The notes: generated by a model not told the origin, from the sequence alone. A stretch of DNA of 64,000 nucleotides from Corynebacterium jeikeium (GCF_000738265.1 NZ_JFCQ01000001.1:1-64000); one strand, 5' to 3'. Shown: positions 7,744 through 17,322, counted from the stretch's first letter. Numbers and translations are program-made.

Positions 7744-9567
7744 ATGGAGAATGCTGAATTGCGCAAACAGGCCGACACACAGGCGATCCATCAACAAATC
7801 GCGTTTAACGAAGCGGGGGTTCAGTCGCTAAAAATCCGCCGCGAAGAGAATGATCGCCTAGCAGCATTTAGAGATCGAACGATTAAAACTGACGATGATC
7901 TTCTCTATAATTTTCCGGTCGTTTACGTAATCAAGAATGAAGAAAAGAATCAAACCAAGCCCTATACGGCGTATGTGGGTGAAACTACGGATATTATCCA
8001 ACGCACTACATCCCACCTAAAAAACACTAGAAAAGATGACGCAGACTGGACCAAGCTCAAGGATTCCAAGAACAGTCAGCTAATCATCCTCGGCCATGAG
8101 CTTTTTAATAAGTCATTGACTCTCGACGTAGAGAATCGTTTAATGCTCATGCTCTCCAGCGTGGAAGCTGTTAAAAAACTTGAGAACCGGCGCAGCAACG
8201 ATCAGTTAGATTATTACACCAAAGAGCGATTCGACGAAGTTTTCCATGAAATCTGGGCACAGCTTCAGACCATCGATGCGAATCTTTTCCCGGAGCTTGA
8301 AAAAGTTTATGACTCCGCTCTTTACAAGGCCTCCCCTTTCCACAGCTTGACCGAGGAACAAGTCGCAGCCAAGCGAGATATCATGGAGGTGCTGTACGAA
8401 AAGATTCATGCGGGGTCGCAAGGCAACCTAGTCATGGTCGAAGGTGAGGCCGGCGCAGGTAAAACCGTATTGCTCAGTAGCCTTTTCTACGACATTATGC
8501 AAAACCCCGTCACCACCAAGTCTGGTGAAGAACGCAGACTCGATTGTTACCTGGTCGTTAACCACGACGAACAGGTAAATGTCTACACGCAGATCGCTGA
8601 AAAGCTTGGTCTTCACTCGAAAAGCAACGAACGGGTCTTGAAGCCAACCAGGTTTATTGATCGCCATTCGACAAACGAAAAGGTTGATCTCGTACTGATC
8701 GACGAAGCACACCTACTGTGGACCCAAGGCAAGCAAAGCTACCGGGGCGATAACCAGCTGTTAGACATCATCAGTAGAGCTAAGGTAACCGTCGCCGTTT
8801 ACGATAAGCAACAGGTATTACAGGCAAACCAATGGTGGGAGAAGGAACCTCACGAGTTCGTGGCTGCGGATAAGTATTCAAAGGTTCCCCTGAGGAAACA
8901 GATGCGCATGGCTGCGTCTCAAGGCACTTTGGACTGGCTCAATTCGTTCCTTAAGGAACATAGAATCACCAATCTCGACTTGGATACCTCCCATCGGGAT
9001 GCCGAGGGCTATCACGTAGAGTTTTTTGCCGACGTCAACGATATGCGAAACGCAATCAAACATAAGGCCTCGGACACTGACCGTGGCTTAAGCAGAATGG
9101 TTGCTACATACGACTGGCCATACAACGCTTCTAGGAAGCCGGAAAATGGTGACTCGTGGGGTGTATCCATCGGGGATTTCTTTATGCCCTGGAATAGAGA
9201 AATAACAGTTGACGCCGCAACCAAGCGGAAGAAGCTTGCCTGGGCGGAGCAGCCTCAGACTATCAACGAGGTTGGTTCGGTATACACCGTTCAAGGCTTC
9301 GACTTGAACTATGCCGGGGTAATCATCGGTCCATCGGTGAAGCTAGAAAACGGCCAGATCAGAATCTCGCCTGATAAGAGCTTCTTCAGAGCTGCAACAA
9401 ATAAGCGGACACTCAGCTATGGCTCCGGCAAAGGGGATTTTTCCGATGAACTTCTGTGGAATCAGCTCTACGTTTTGATGACCCGTGGCGTTCACGGATT
9501 GTTTGTCTACGCGTGCGATGAGGAGCTTCGGAATGCTCTAATCCAGGCACAGAAATTCCATGCGTAA
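7744..9567 (+). CDS. GIY-YIG nuclease fused to DUF2075 helicase-like ATPase
   Basis: This is a 607-residue fusion. An N-terminal coiled region (1-50) precedes a GIY-YIG nuclease domain (about 55-145) with VVYVIKN, AYVGET, Arg87 and the candidate catalytic Glu130. A DUF2075 superfamily-1-like ATPase follows, with Walker A GEAGAGKT (234-241), a DEAH box (320-323), a VYTVQGFDLNYAG motif and LYVLMTRGVHGLFVYA near the end. All key residues seem intact. The DNA is visibly richer in A and T than its neighbours, which suggests transfer. A role in defence against foreign DNA or in DNA repair is inferred from the domain pair. The start is ATG at 7744; an in-frame TTG at 7759 with GGAG upstream is an alternative. 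Confidence 0.85.
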   Translation: MENAELRKQADTQAIHQQIAFNEAGVQSLKIRREENDRLAAFRDRTIKTDDDLLYNFPVVYVIKNEEKNQTKPYTAYVGETTDIIQRTTSHLKNTRKDDADWTKLKDSKNSQLIILGHELFNKSLTLDVENRLMLMLSSVEAVKKLENRRSNDQLDYYTKERFDEVFHEIWAQLQTIDANLFPELEKVYDSALYKASPFHSLTEEQVAAKRDIMEVLYEKIHAGSQGNLVMVEGEAGAGKTVLLSSLFYDIMQNPVTTKSGEERRLDCYLVVNHDEQVNVYTQIAEKLGLHSKSNERVLKPTRFIDRHSTNEKVDLVLIDEAHLLWTQGKQSYRGDNQLLDIISRAKVTVAVYDKQQVLQANQWWEKEPHEFVAADKYSKVPLRKQMRMAASQGTLDWLNSFLKEHRITNLDLDTSHRDAEGYHVEFFADVNDMRNAIKHKASDTDRGLSRMVATYDWPYNASRKPENGDSWGVSIGDFFMPWNREITVDAATKRKKLAWAEQPQTINEVGSVYTVQGFDLNYAGVIIGPSVKLENGQIRISPDKSFFRAATNKRTLSYGSGKGDFSDELLWNQLYVLMTRGVHGLFVYACDEELRNALIQAQKFHA

Positions 9568-9580
9568 AAGAAATCCCTAG

Positions 9581-9940
9581 ACAAATTCAACCGTCGGCTC
9601 TAAAGAATCCGAAGAATCCTCCGAACAGACTCAGCAGCCAGAAGAGCAGACAAAGGAGCCAGCGAAGGGCGAATGCATCTGGCCGGATGTTTACCATGCC
9701 ACCTACCAACCAGGGACCGATAACCTCGTGTCTAAGTATTGCGATGGGAGATGGGCAATCGTTGGCCGCTACGGCTCTGGTGGACTTGCCCTATACAAGT
9801 TCGATGGCGCCGAATGGAAGCTGATCCCCCAGGACAGTGAGTACGAAAGTGGCTTCGGTCCCTGCTACACGGAGCGTTACCTGCGCGAAATGGGCGTACC
9901 GAACATTGTCCTCACCGAAGGCCCCAACTGCAACGGCTAA
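9581..9940 (+). pseudogene. 5'-truncated remnant of a secreted or anchored protein
   Basis: The frame is open from a TAG at 9578 to the stop at 9938-9940. It reads a Glu/Gln/Ser-rich linker (about 30 residues) followed by a compact Cys-containing domain (GECIWPDVYHATY, KYCDGRWAIVGRYGSGG, GFGPCYTERYL). This is the shape of an exported protein that has lost its signal or membrane anchor. Only a GTG at 9728 gives a start, 70 codons before the stop and without a good ribosome site. The break falls 10 bases after the end of the low-GC nuclease-helicase gene. I therefore infer that this module replaced the 5' part of the gene. Confidence 0.6.
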
Positions 9941-10012
9941 CCGTCCCCTTCCCGCCGGTTCTCCACCCACACCCCACTGCTCCCCCACACCCCGGAGCGT
10001 ACCCTGGTGGCC

Positions 10013-11104
10013 ATGAGTGAATTCTTCCCAACCGAAACGTTTAGCAAGCGTCTTGCCACCGTCCGCGACATCGCCGCACAGGCGGGCCTGGACGGCGTAA
10101 TCGCCACCCCCGGCCCGGACATGGAGTACCTGATCTCGTCGAAGATCACCACCCACGAGCGGTTCACGGCTCTGGTTCTTACTAAGGACGCCACCCGCAT
10201 CATCGTCCCCGGCGTGGATGTCGCAGACCTGAAGAAGTCCGTGGCGGGCAAACTAGGCGTGGAGATCATCGGGTGGAACGACGGCGAAGACCCCTACGGC
10301 TACATCGCCGAAGGCTCCTATGCTGTCAGCGCGGCCATGACCGCCGACCACCTGCTGGAGCTGCAGTCCCGCGGCATCTCCACCGTCAACGCCACCCAGG
10401 TGCTCGCCCAGGCGTTCATTCGCAAGGACGATGAAGAGCTTGCCGAGCTGCGCCGCGCTAGCGCCGCCATCGACGAAGTCCACCGCCAGGTCCCGAACCT
10501 GCTGCGCGCAGGCGTGACGGAGAACGACGTGGCCAAGGAACTGGAGCGCATGATCCTCGAAGAGCACGAGGTTGTGGACTTCATCATCGTCGGCTCCGGC
10601 CCGCACGGCGCGGACCCGCACCACGATCACTCCGATCGCGTGATCGAAGCGGGCGACGTGGTGGTCGTCGATATCGGCGGCACCCTGGCCAGCGGCTACC
10701 ACTCCGACTGCACCCGCACCTACGTTGTTGGCGAACCCACGGACGAGCAGCAAAAGATCTACGACGTGCTGCAGCGTGCCCAGGAGGCCGGGTTGGAATT
10801 CGCCAAGCCCGGCGTGACGGCAGGCGACGTGGACAAGGTCGTCCGCGACATCATCGAGGAGGCCGGCTACGGCGAGTACTTCATCCACCGCACCGGCCAC
10901 GGCATCGGGCTTTCCTGCCACGAAGAGCCGTTCATCATCGCGGGCAACGACTTTGTGATTGAAGAGGGTATGGCCTTCTCCATTGAACCCGGCATCTACA
11001 TCCCCGGTCAGTGGGGCGCACGCATCGAAGACATTGTGATTGTGGCGTCAGAAAAGGTAGACCCGATCAACAAAACACCCCACGAGCTAGTGCGCGTGGG
11101 GTGA
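10013..11104 (+). CDS. pepQ: M24 family Xaa-Pro aminopeptidase/dipeptidase
   Basis: This is a 363-residue metallopeptidase of the M24B type, cleaving peptides with proline at P1'. It has an N-terminal creatinase-like domain (about 1-125) and a pita-bread catalytic domain. The expected metal ligands are visible: the Asp pair in VVVDIGGTLASGYHSDCTRTY (cited in part), His in HRTGHGIGLSCHEEP, and Glu in FSIEPGIYIPG and ARIEDIV. ATG at 10013 is preferred over GTG at 10007 because TACCCT at 10000-10005 lies 7 bases upstream, giving a leaderless mRNA. It faces the peptide transporter gene at 11135; both would act in peptide use. Confidence 0.92.
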   Translation: MSEFFPTETFSKRLATVRDIAAQAGLDGVIATPGPDMEYLISSKITTHERFTALVLTKDATRIIVPGVDVADLKKSVAGKLGVEIIGWNDGEDPYGYIAEGSYAVSAAMTADHLLELQSRGISTVNATQVLAQAFIRKDDEELAELRRASAAIDEVHRQVPNLLRAGVTENDVAKELERMILEEHEVVDFIIVGSGPHGADPHHDHSDRVIEAGDVVVVDIGGTLASGYHSDCTRTYVVGEPTDEQQKIYDVLQRAQEAGLEFAKPGVTAGDVDKVVRDIIEEAGYGEYFIHRTGHGIGLSCHEEPFIIAGNDFVIEEGMAFSIEPGIYIPGQWGARIEDIVIVASEKVDPINKTPHELVRVG

Positions 11105-11134
11105 GTGAAGACGGGCTGGATTCTCTAGCTGGAA

Positions 11135-12664
11135 CTAGTGAATATCCACGAACAGCTTGAGGATCCACTTACGGGCCAGGAACATGACTGCGCCCAGGCC
11201 GACCATCACCGCGAACATCGCGATGAAGTAGGTCCGCTCCGCGGAGGCATCCTCCGGGTTGTAGAAGGCAGCCAGGCTACCCGACAGGGACGTGCCCAAA
11301 CTGATCGACAGCAACCACAGGCCGAACATGCGGGTGGGGAATGCCTTCGGGGCCAAGCGGGTGGCCATGGAGTTACCCACTGGGCTCAGCATCAGCTCGC
11401 CCATGGTGAACAGGAACAGGATCAGCACCATGGCCCACATCGGGGTGGAGTTAGCTCCGCCACCAGCGAACGGCAGGAACAGCAACAGCGCACCGCCGAT
11501 AACAACTAGCGCCATAGAGAACTTCGCGGCGTAGGAAGGCTGCTTGTCCCCCAGCTTCGTCCACATCGCGCCGAACACGGCAGCGAACAGGATGATGAAT
11601 AGCGGGTTGATGGACTGCACCACGCCCGGAGGAATCTCCATGCCGAAGAGGTTGCGGTTCAGGCGCTCGTCGGAGTACACAGCAATCACGGTGAACTGCT
11701 GTTGGAACAGCGACCAGAACGCCACGGAAGCCACGAACATGGGGACAAAACCGACCAGGCGGGAACGCTCGACATCCGTGACCAGCTTGGAACGGTACAT
11801 CTGCACCCACAGAACAACGGCAATGATGACGGCCAGGAGCGCCGTGATGTTGGACAGCTGCCCAACCTTCAGCACACCGGTGATGAACAGCAGTACGAAA
11901 ACAACGATCGCTGCAGCAGCGCCAATGAATACCGGGAGGTACTTCTTACGCGGCAGCGGGTTCACAACGTCGTGGCCCGCGTCCTGAATGGTCTGCTTAC
12001 GCAAGAGGGTGTACTGAACCAGGCCGATAGCCATCATCAGGGCAGCCGCGCCAAAGCCCCAGTGGAAGCCCTTCCAACCCCACAGTGCGTTGGTAATCAG
12101 CGGGCCGAGCAGGCCACCGATGTTCACGCCCATGTAGTAGATGGAGAAGCCACCGTCGCGGCGAGGGTCATCGCGGTCGTAGAGGTCGCCCAGAACCACC
12201 TGCGAGGTCGTCTTGAGGGCACCAGAACCAACAGCAATAAACACCAGACCCAGGATCACGCCGATGTAGCCCGGCACAAGGGCCAGGCTGATGTGACCGA
12301 GCATGACCAACACCGCTGAGTAGTACAGGGTGCGTTCGGCCGAGAGGATGCGGTCGGCAACCCACGCGCCAGCCACACCGGTGAGGTACACCAAGCCACC
12401 GTAGGCACCGACGATGGAGGTGGCGGTGCTCTTGTCCATGCCAAGGCCACCGTCAGTCACGGAGTAGTAGAGGTAGAAGGCAAGCAGAGCCTGGAGGCCG
12501 TAGAAGCTGAAGCGCTCCCACATCTCCACGCCGGAGAGGTTAGCTAGGCCGAAGGGGTGGCCGAAGAACGTCCGCTCGTCCTTGTGTGCGCTGGATGATT
12601 GCGCGGTTGCTGTGGAGGCCCCGTCTGGTGCGGGGGAACCCTCCGATTGAGATTGAGATGTCAT
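11135..12664 (-). CDS. POT/PTR-family proton-dependent peptide transporter
   Basis: This 509-residue inner-membrane symporter imports di- and tripeptides with protons. It has the family motif EMWERFSFYGLQA in the first membrane helix, GLVYLTGVAGAWVADR in the loop after helix 2, and a helix-rich body consistent with 12-14 membrane segments. The first 35 residues are a Ser/Gln/Ala-rich cytoplasmic extension. It resembles DtpT of Gram-positive bacteria. The upstream region carries a palindrome suitable for an operator. It is convergent with the M24 peptidase gene, which may process the imported peptides. Confidence 0.93.
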   Translation of the reverse strand: MTSQSQSEGSPAPDGASTATAQSSSAHKDERTFFGHPFGLANLSGVEMWERFSFYGLQALLAFYLYYSVTDGGLGMDKSTATSIVGAYGGLVYLTGVAGAWVADRILSAERTLYYSAVLVMLGHISLALVPGYIGVILGLVFIAVGSGALKTTSQVVLGDLYDRDDPRRDGGFSIYYMGVNIGGLLGPLITNALWGWKGFHWGFGAAALMMAIGLVQYTLLRKQTIQDAGHDVVNPLPRKKYLPVFIGAAAAIVVFVLLFITGVLKVGQLSNITALLAVIIAVVLWVQMYRSKLVTDVERSRLVGFVPMFVASVAFWSLFQQQFTVIAVYSDERLNRNLFGMEIPPGVVQSINPLFIILFAAVFGAMWTKLGDKQPSYAAKFSMALVVIGGALLLFLPFAGGGANSTPMWAMVLILFLFTMGELMLSPVGNSMATRLAPKAFPTRMFGLWLLSISLGTSLSGSLAAFYNPEDASAERTYFIAMFAVMVGLGAVMFLARKWILKLFVDIH

Positions 12665-12691
12665 TCGTCAATTCCATCACAACCGTTGCTA

Positions 12692-12730
12692 ATAGTTGAA
12701 ACTATTCAACTATTTTTGTGGAAATAGTTG
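12692..12730. promoter_or_regulatory. Palindromic operator-like site upstream of peptide transporter
   Basis: ATAGTTGA (12692-12699) and TCAACTAT (12706-12713) form a perfect inverted repeat around 6 bases. A third half-site, ATAGTTG, follows at 12724-12730. The site lies 28-66 bases upstream of the transporter start, in an AT-rich stretch that probably also holds the promoter. The regulator is unknown. Confidence 0.55.
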
Positions 12731-12770
12731 TGAACTAGCGGCATCCCGAAATCCCTATCCCCCAATTTTG

Positions 12771-12843
12771 TACCCCGTACGGGATTTGAACCCGTGTTAC
12801 CGGCGTGAGAGGCCGGCGTCCTAGGCCGCTAGACGAACGGGGC
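12771..12843 (-). tRNA. tRNA-Glu (anticodon CTC)
   Basis: The 73-base cloverleaf has acceptor arms GCCCCGT/ACGGGGT and discriminator A. The anticodon loop CTCTCAC sits in a CCGGC/GCCGG stem, and the T loop is GGTTCAAATCC. CCA is not encoded. The gene is identical in sequence to the copy at 31844-31916 and stands alone between the peptide transporter and the HD hydrolase gene. Confidence 0.95.
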
Positions 12844-12967
12844 GCGTGCGCCACATGATCGGCGCGCGTGCTTTTGCAAGCAGCAAGAAAGAACTCTACA
12901 CAGTAGTTCCTTAACCTACCTAATCCGCTGGTGGCGCGGTGTTTTTGCAGCCACGCCAGAGCAGCAC

Positions 12968-13573
12968 CTACAGCGCACGCAGTTCCGCGACCTTCTCCTC
13001 CAGCACCGCGACCAGAGGGTTACCGGGAATGCGTTTGGCAGCGACCTCGCTGACCGCGCCGTACCACCACTGCTGCCTATCCTTGCCGGAGTTGAAGCGT
13101 CCCCACAGCTCATCCCCGATCTCGGCGTGATCGGCCAGGATCGAAAGCAGGTTGTGCAGCTTGTCCGCCACGGAAACGATCACGGAGCCCTCATCGGCGC
13201 CGGAAAGGTGCGCCAGATAAGCATCGGAGCGTTCCTGCCAGTCACTGATGCTGTCATCCTTCGTCACGCCCAGCACTAGCTCCACCACGCGATCGCCGAA
13301 GTCCTCCCGCATCTGCGCCTCGGAGTACTCCTCCGGCACGTCCTCCAAAATGTCGTGGAACAGCGCGGCGATCAGCACGTCTTCGTCATCCGTAACCGTG
13401 CTGGCCAGGTGCATCACGCTGAAAATGTGCGAGACATAAGGAATGTTCGTTCCTTTGCGAGTGTGGTTGCGGTGTGCGTACGCCGCCACGTTGATGGCCT
13501 TCAACAGGCGCGGCGAGGTCGCCACTTCCAGCAACCCCGCGCCCACCTTTGCACGAGTAGTGACATCGGTCAT
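12968..13573 (-). CDS. Small HD-domain hydrolase, (p)ppGpp hydrolase-like
   Basis: This 201-residue single-domain protein matches the hydrolase domain of Rel/SpoT and the Mesh1-type small alarmone hydrolases. Metal-binding residues appear in order: His in YVSHIFSVM, the HD pair in ALFHDILEDVPEE, and Asp in VSVADKLHNL. REDFGDRVVELVLGVTKDD matches the region after the HD motif in Rel. No synthetase, TGS or ACT domain is present. Hydrolysis of (p)ppGpp, or of NADPH as in Mesh1, is inferred. The start is ATG at 13573 with AGGAG upstream; a longer frame upstream has no support. Confidence 0.85.
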   Translation of the reverse strand: MTDVTTRAKVGAGLLEVATSPRLLKAINVAAYAHRNHTRKGTNIPYVSHIFSVMHLASTVTDDEDVLIAALFHDILEDVPEEYSEAQMREDFGDRVVELVLGVTKDDSISDWQERSDAYLAHLSGADEGSVIVSVADKLHNLLSILADHAEIGDELWGRFNSGKDRQQWWYGAVSEVAAKRIPGNPLVAVLEEKVAELRAL

Positions 13574-13738
13574 CGTCAATCTCCTGTTCGGTCTGCCCGG
13601 CATTTTCCGGGAACACTCTTGACTATAAGAATCCCCCGGACACCCCCTCCCCTTCGCGCGCCCTTGTTCGATTTCTTTTCTCGACGCCCCAGTCCGCACC
13701 GCTACAAACTCCCACCTACCAGGTATCTTCAGTAGCTA

Positions 13739-14884
13739 ATGAGTGTTGAAAAACCCCAGAACGAACGCCCCTCAGATGAGCGCATCGTTCCCACCCTCGG
13801 AGGGCAGGTCACACCGGCACTGCCCTCTGAGGCGTACCACGAGGAGGTCGTGCGGGAGCACCGCTGGCTGGAACCCTCAACTTGGAAGGTCATCGCCAAG
13901 CGTCTCTATTTCGAGGTTTTCTTCAACGCTTTGCTAGACAAAGGCGCCACGCTGAGCTTCTTCACACTGCTCACCGGACTGCCGACTTTGCTGGCCTTTT
14001 ATGCGATCATCACGCTGTTCCTTGACCAAAACCGCAACCAGGTCACGGAGCTCACCGACGAGTTCATCGATAAAAACATCCCCACCAACTTCCAAGACAA
14101 TGCGCAGAGCATCGTCTCCACGGTCATCGGCTCTACGGAGCAATCCATCGTCATGCTGGTGATCAGCGTGCTGCTTGCCCTGTTTTCCTCGTCGGCGTAC
14201 CTCCGCGCGTTTTCCCGTATGTCCAACGAAATGTACGGGCGGCGCGAAGGACGTGGCCTCATCAGGAGGTGGACGACCATGTGGGGAGTCACCCTTGTTT
14301 TGGTGATCGGACTGGTCTTCATCGCGGGCGCATACTTTCTTCGGGAGGATATCGCCCGGCCGCTGTTGGACAAGGTCGCCGAGCCGCTTAGGCTACAGGG
14401 CTTCACCACCTTCGTCCTGGAGCACTTCCTGCCGGTCTGGCAGTACCTTCGCTGGCCAGTGATCTTCTTCGTGTCGGCGATCCTCATCGCCGTCCTCTAC
14501 CATGTCGCCCCGAACGTGCGCTTCGGGCGCGTGCGGTGGCTAACGGTGGGCTCCACATTCGCGCTGATCAGCATAACTATCGTCGGCCTGCTGCTACGCG
14601 CCTATCTGAACAACTTCGGCTACATCGGTATCTACGGCGCGCTGGGAGGCATCATCGTCGGCCTCCTCGGCTTGGTCTTAAGCAACTCCCTGCTGCTCCT
14701 CGGCGTGAAGCTGGATGCGGAGATCGCCCGCACGCGCGAGCTCCAGGCCGGCATGGAATCCGAGCGAATCATCCAGGTTCCGCCGCGCTCCTCCGCAGCG
14801 GTGGAGAGCTTCAGCCACCTCCACGACAGCATTGAGGAACAGTCTTCGCAGTTGCGAAACGAAGCGGCGTCCAAAAAACACTAG
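13739..14884 (+). CDS. YihY/BrkB-family inner-membrane protein (YhjD-like)
   Basis: This is a 381-residue integral membrane protein with six predicted helices between about residues 70 and 330. The family core GATLSFFTLLTGLPTLLAFY is at the first helix. The N-terminal 50 residues are polar, and the C-terminal tail is Ser/Glu-rich. YhjD-type proteins have been linked to lipid A/LPS export in Gram-negatives; the function in Corynebacterium is unknown. The old RNase BN label for the family is not accepted. TATCTT (13724-13729) lies 9 bases before the ATG, so the leader is very short or absent. Confidence 0.88.
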   Translation: MSVEKPQNERPSDERIVPTLGGQVTPALPSEAYHEEVVREHRWLEPSTWKVIAKRLYFEVFFNALLDKGATLSFFTLLTGLPTLLAFYAIITLFLDQNRNQVTELTDEFIDKNIPTNFQDNAQSIVSTVIGSTEQSIVMLVISVLLALFSSSAYLRAFSRMSNEMYGRREGRGLIRRWTTMWGVTLVLVIGLVFIAGAYFLREDIARPLLDKVAEPLRLQGFTTFVLEHFLPVWQYLRWPVIFFVSAILIAVLYHVAPNVRFGRVRWLTVGSTFALISITIVGLLLRAYLNNFGYIGIYGALGGIIVGLLGLVLSNSLLLLGVKLDAEIARTRELQAGMESERIIQVPPRSSAAVESFSHLHDSIEEQSSQLRNEAASKKH

Positions 14885-14941
14885 CCCCCTGCCCCGCACC
14901 CGACCAGCGAGTTCACCGCAGGCACCATAGAATCGGGAACT

Positions 14942-17320
14942 ATGAGCCACGAACTGAACTCCACCACCGTCGGCAGCCACGTCCGCGCCGCCGCCGGCAC
15001 CCCGCCCCAGCACGCTTCCACCCGCAAGTTTTGGACCGGCCTTTCCCGCAATATCCAAGAGCGCATCGCCGACGATTGGGAACGCACCCGCGAAGCCTAC
15101 GCCGCCACCCGCCAACAGCACTACTTCTCCGCCGAGTTCCTCATGGGCCGCGCGCTGCTGAATAACCTCACCAACTTAGGCCTGGTGGAAGAGGCTCAGG
15201 CCGCCACCCGGGAGCTCGGCCACGAGCTCGCGGACGTCCTAGAAATTGAAAACGATGCCGCCCTGGGCAACGGTGGCCTGGGTCGCCTGGCGGCCTGCTT
15301 CCTGGATTCCGCCGTCACCCAGGATTACCCCGTCACCGGCTACGGCATCCTTTACCGCTACGGCCTGTTCCGCCAGTCCTTCGACAATGGCTTCCAGGTG
15401 GAGCGCCCGGACCCGTGGCGCGAAGAGGAATACCCCTTTACTATCCGCCGCGCCTCCGACCAGCTGGTCGTGCACTTCGACGACATGAAGGTCCGCGCGA
15501 TCCCCTACGACATGCCCATCACCGGCTACGGCACCCGCAACGTGGGCACCCTGCGCCTGTGGAAGGCCGAGCCGTGGGAGGAGTTCGACTACGACGCTTT
15601 CAACTCCCAGCGCTTCACCGATGCCATCATCGAGCGCGAGCGTGTCAGCGACATCTGCCGCGTGCTCTACCCGAACGACACGACCTACGAGGGCAAGAAG
15701 CTGCGTGTCCGCCAGCAGTACTTCTTCACCTCCGCCTCCCTGCAGGCGATGATCCGCAGCCACCTGGCCCGCCACGGGGATCTGAAGAACTTCGCGGACT
15801 TCCACTCCGTGCAGCTGAACGATACCCACCCGGTGCTGGCCATCCCGGAGCTCATGCGCCTGCTGATGGACGAGCACGGCATGGGCTGGGAGGAAGCCTG
15901 GGAGATCGTCTCCAACACCTTCGCCTACACCAACCACACTGTCCTCACCGAGGCTCTGGAGCAGTGGGACCAGCAAATCTTCCAGCAGCTGTTCTGGCGT
16001 GTGTGGGAGATCATCGCCGAGATCGACCGTCGCTTCCGCATCGAACGTTCGGCGGAGGGGATTGATGGCGTCACCATCCAAAGAATGGCCCCGATCCAAC
16101 ACGGTGTGGTGCACATGGCGTGGATCGCCTGCTACGCCGCGTACTCCATCAACGGCGTGGCCGCGCTGCACACAGAGATCATCAAGCGCGAAACCCTCGC
16201 CGATTGGCACGAGCTGTGGCCCGAGAAGTTCAACAACAAGACCAACGGTGTTACGCCGCGCCGCTGGCTGCGGATGATTAACCCTCGCCTGTCTGCGCTG
16301 CTTACTCGCCTTTCTGGTGATGACGCCTGGGTCACCAACCTCGACAACCTCAAGGAACTGCGCAGCTACGCCTCCGACCCGGCGGTCATGCAGGAACTCC
16401 GCGAGATCAAGGCCGCCAACAAGCACGACTTCGCCGAGTGGATCGCCGAGCGCCAGGGTGTGGTCATCGACCCGGATTCCATCTTCGACGTGCAGATCAA
16501 GCGCCTGCACGAGTACAAGCGCCAGCTGCTGAACGCCCTGTACGTGCTGGACCTGTACTTCCGCATCAAGGAGGACCACCAGCGCGACCTGCCGCCGCGC
16601 ACCGTCATCTTCGGCGCGAAGGCCGCGCCGGGCTACACGCGGGCGAAGGCCATCATCAAGCTGATCAACGCGATCGCAGATCTGGTGAACAACGATCCGG
16701 TGGTTTCCCCGCTGCTGAAGGTCGTGTTCGTGGAGAACTACAACGTCTCCCCCGCCGAGCACATCCTGCCGGCCTCCGATATTTCGGAGCAGATCTCCAC
16801 CGCAGGCAAGGAGGCATCGGGCACCTCCAACATGAAGTTCATGATGAACGGCGCGCTGACGCTGGGCACCATGGACGGCGCGAACGTGGAGATCGTGGAT
16901 TCCGTTGGCGAAGAGAACGCCTACATCTTCGGCGCCCGCGAGGAGGAGCTGCCGGAGCTGCGCGCGGACTACAAGCCCTACGAGCTGTACGAATCCGTGC
17001 CCGGCCTGAAGCGCGCCCTGGACGCGCTAGATAACGGCACCCTCCACGACGACTTCACCGGCTGGTTCTACGACCTGAAGCAGTCACTGATCCACGGCTA
17101 CGGCGAGGGCGCCTCCGACACTTACTACGTGCTGGGCGACTTCGCGGACTACCGCGACGTACGCGACCGTATGGCTGCCGACTACGCGGCCGACCCGCAG
17201 GGCTGGGCACAGAAGGCGTGGGTGAACATCTGCGAATCCGGGCGTTTCTCCTCCGACCGCACGATCCGCGACTACGCAACGGAAGTTTGGAAGTTGGAGC
17301 CCGCGCCGATTGACAAATAG
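14942..17320 (+). CDS. glgP: Glycogen/maltodextrin phosphorylase
   Basis: This 792-residue GT35 enzyme uses pyridoxal phosphate to release glucose 1-phosphate from alpha-glucans. It shows AALGNGGLGRLAACFLDS, the PLP-lysine region GTSNMKFMMNGALTLG (near residue 630) and MDGANVEI. It is slightly shorter than E. coli GlgP and lacks extra regulatory N-terminal sequence. GlgP and MalP cannot be told apart from sequence alone; the name is a best guess. TAGAAT (14928-14933) is 8 bases before the ATG, suggesting a leaderless transcript. A GC-rich hairpin follows the stop. Confidence 0.93.
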   Translation: MSHELNSTTVGSHVRAAAGTPPQHASTRKFWTGLSRNIQERIADDWERTREAYAATRQQHYFSAEFLMGRALLNNLTNLGLVEEAQAATRELGHELADVLEIENDAALGNGGLGRLAACFLDSAVTQDYPVTGYGILYRYGLFRQSFDNGFQVERPDPWREEEYPFTIRRASDQLVVHFDDMKVRAIPYDMPITGYGTRNVGTLRLWKAEPWEEFDYDAFNSQRFTDAIIERERVSDICRVLYPNDTTYEGKKLRVRQQYFFTSASLQAMIRSHLARHGDLKNFADFHSVQLNDTHPVLAIPELMRLLMDEHGMGWEEAWEIVSNTFAYTNHTVLTEALEQWDQQIFQQLFWRVWEIIAEIDRRFRIERSAEGIDGVTIQRMAPIQHGVVHMAWIACYAAYSINGVAALHTEIIKRETLADWHELWPEKFNNKTNGVTPRRWLRMINPRLSALLTRLSGDDAWVTNLDNLKELRSYASDPAVMQELREIKAANKHDFAEWIAERQGVVIDPDSIFDVQIKRLHEYKRQLLNALYVLDLYFRIKEDHQRDLPPRTVIFGAKAAPGYTRAKAIIKLINAIADLVNNDPVVSPLLKVVFVENYNVSPAEHILPASDISEQISTAGKEASGTSNMKFMMNGALTLGTMDGANVEIVDSVGEENAYIFGAREEELPELRADYKPYELYESVPGLKRALDALDNGTLHDDFTGWFYDLKQSLIHGYGEGASDTYYVLGDFADYRDVRDRMAADYAADPQGWAQKAWVNICESGRFSSDRTIRDYATEVWKLEPAPIDK

Positions 17321-17322
17321 TT

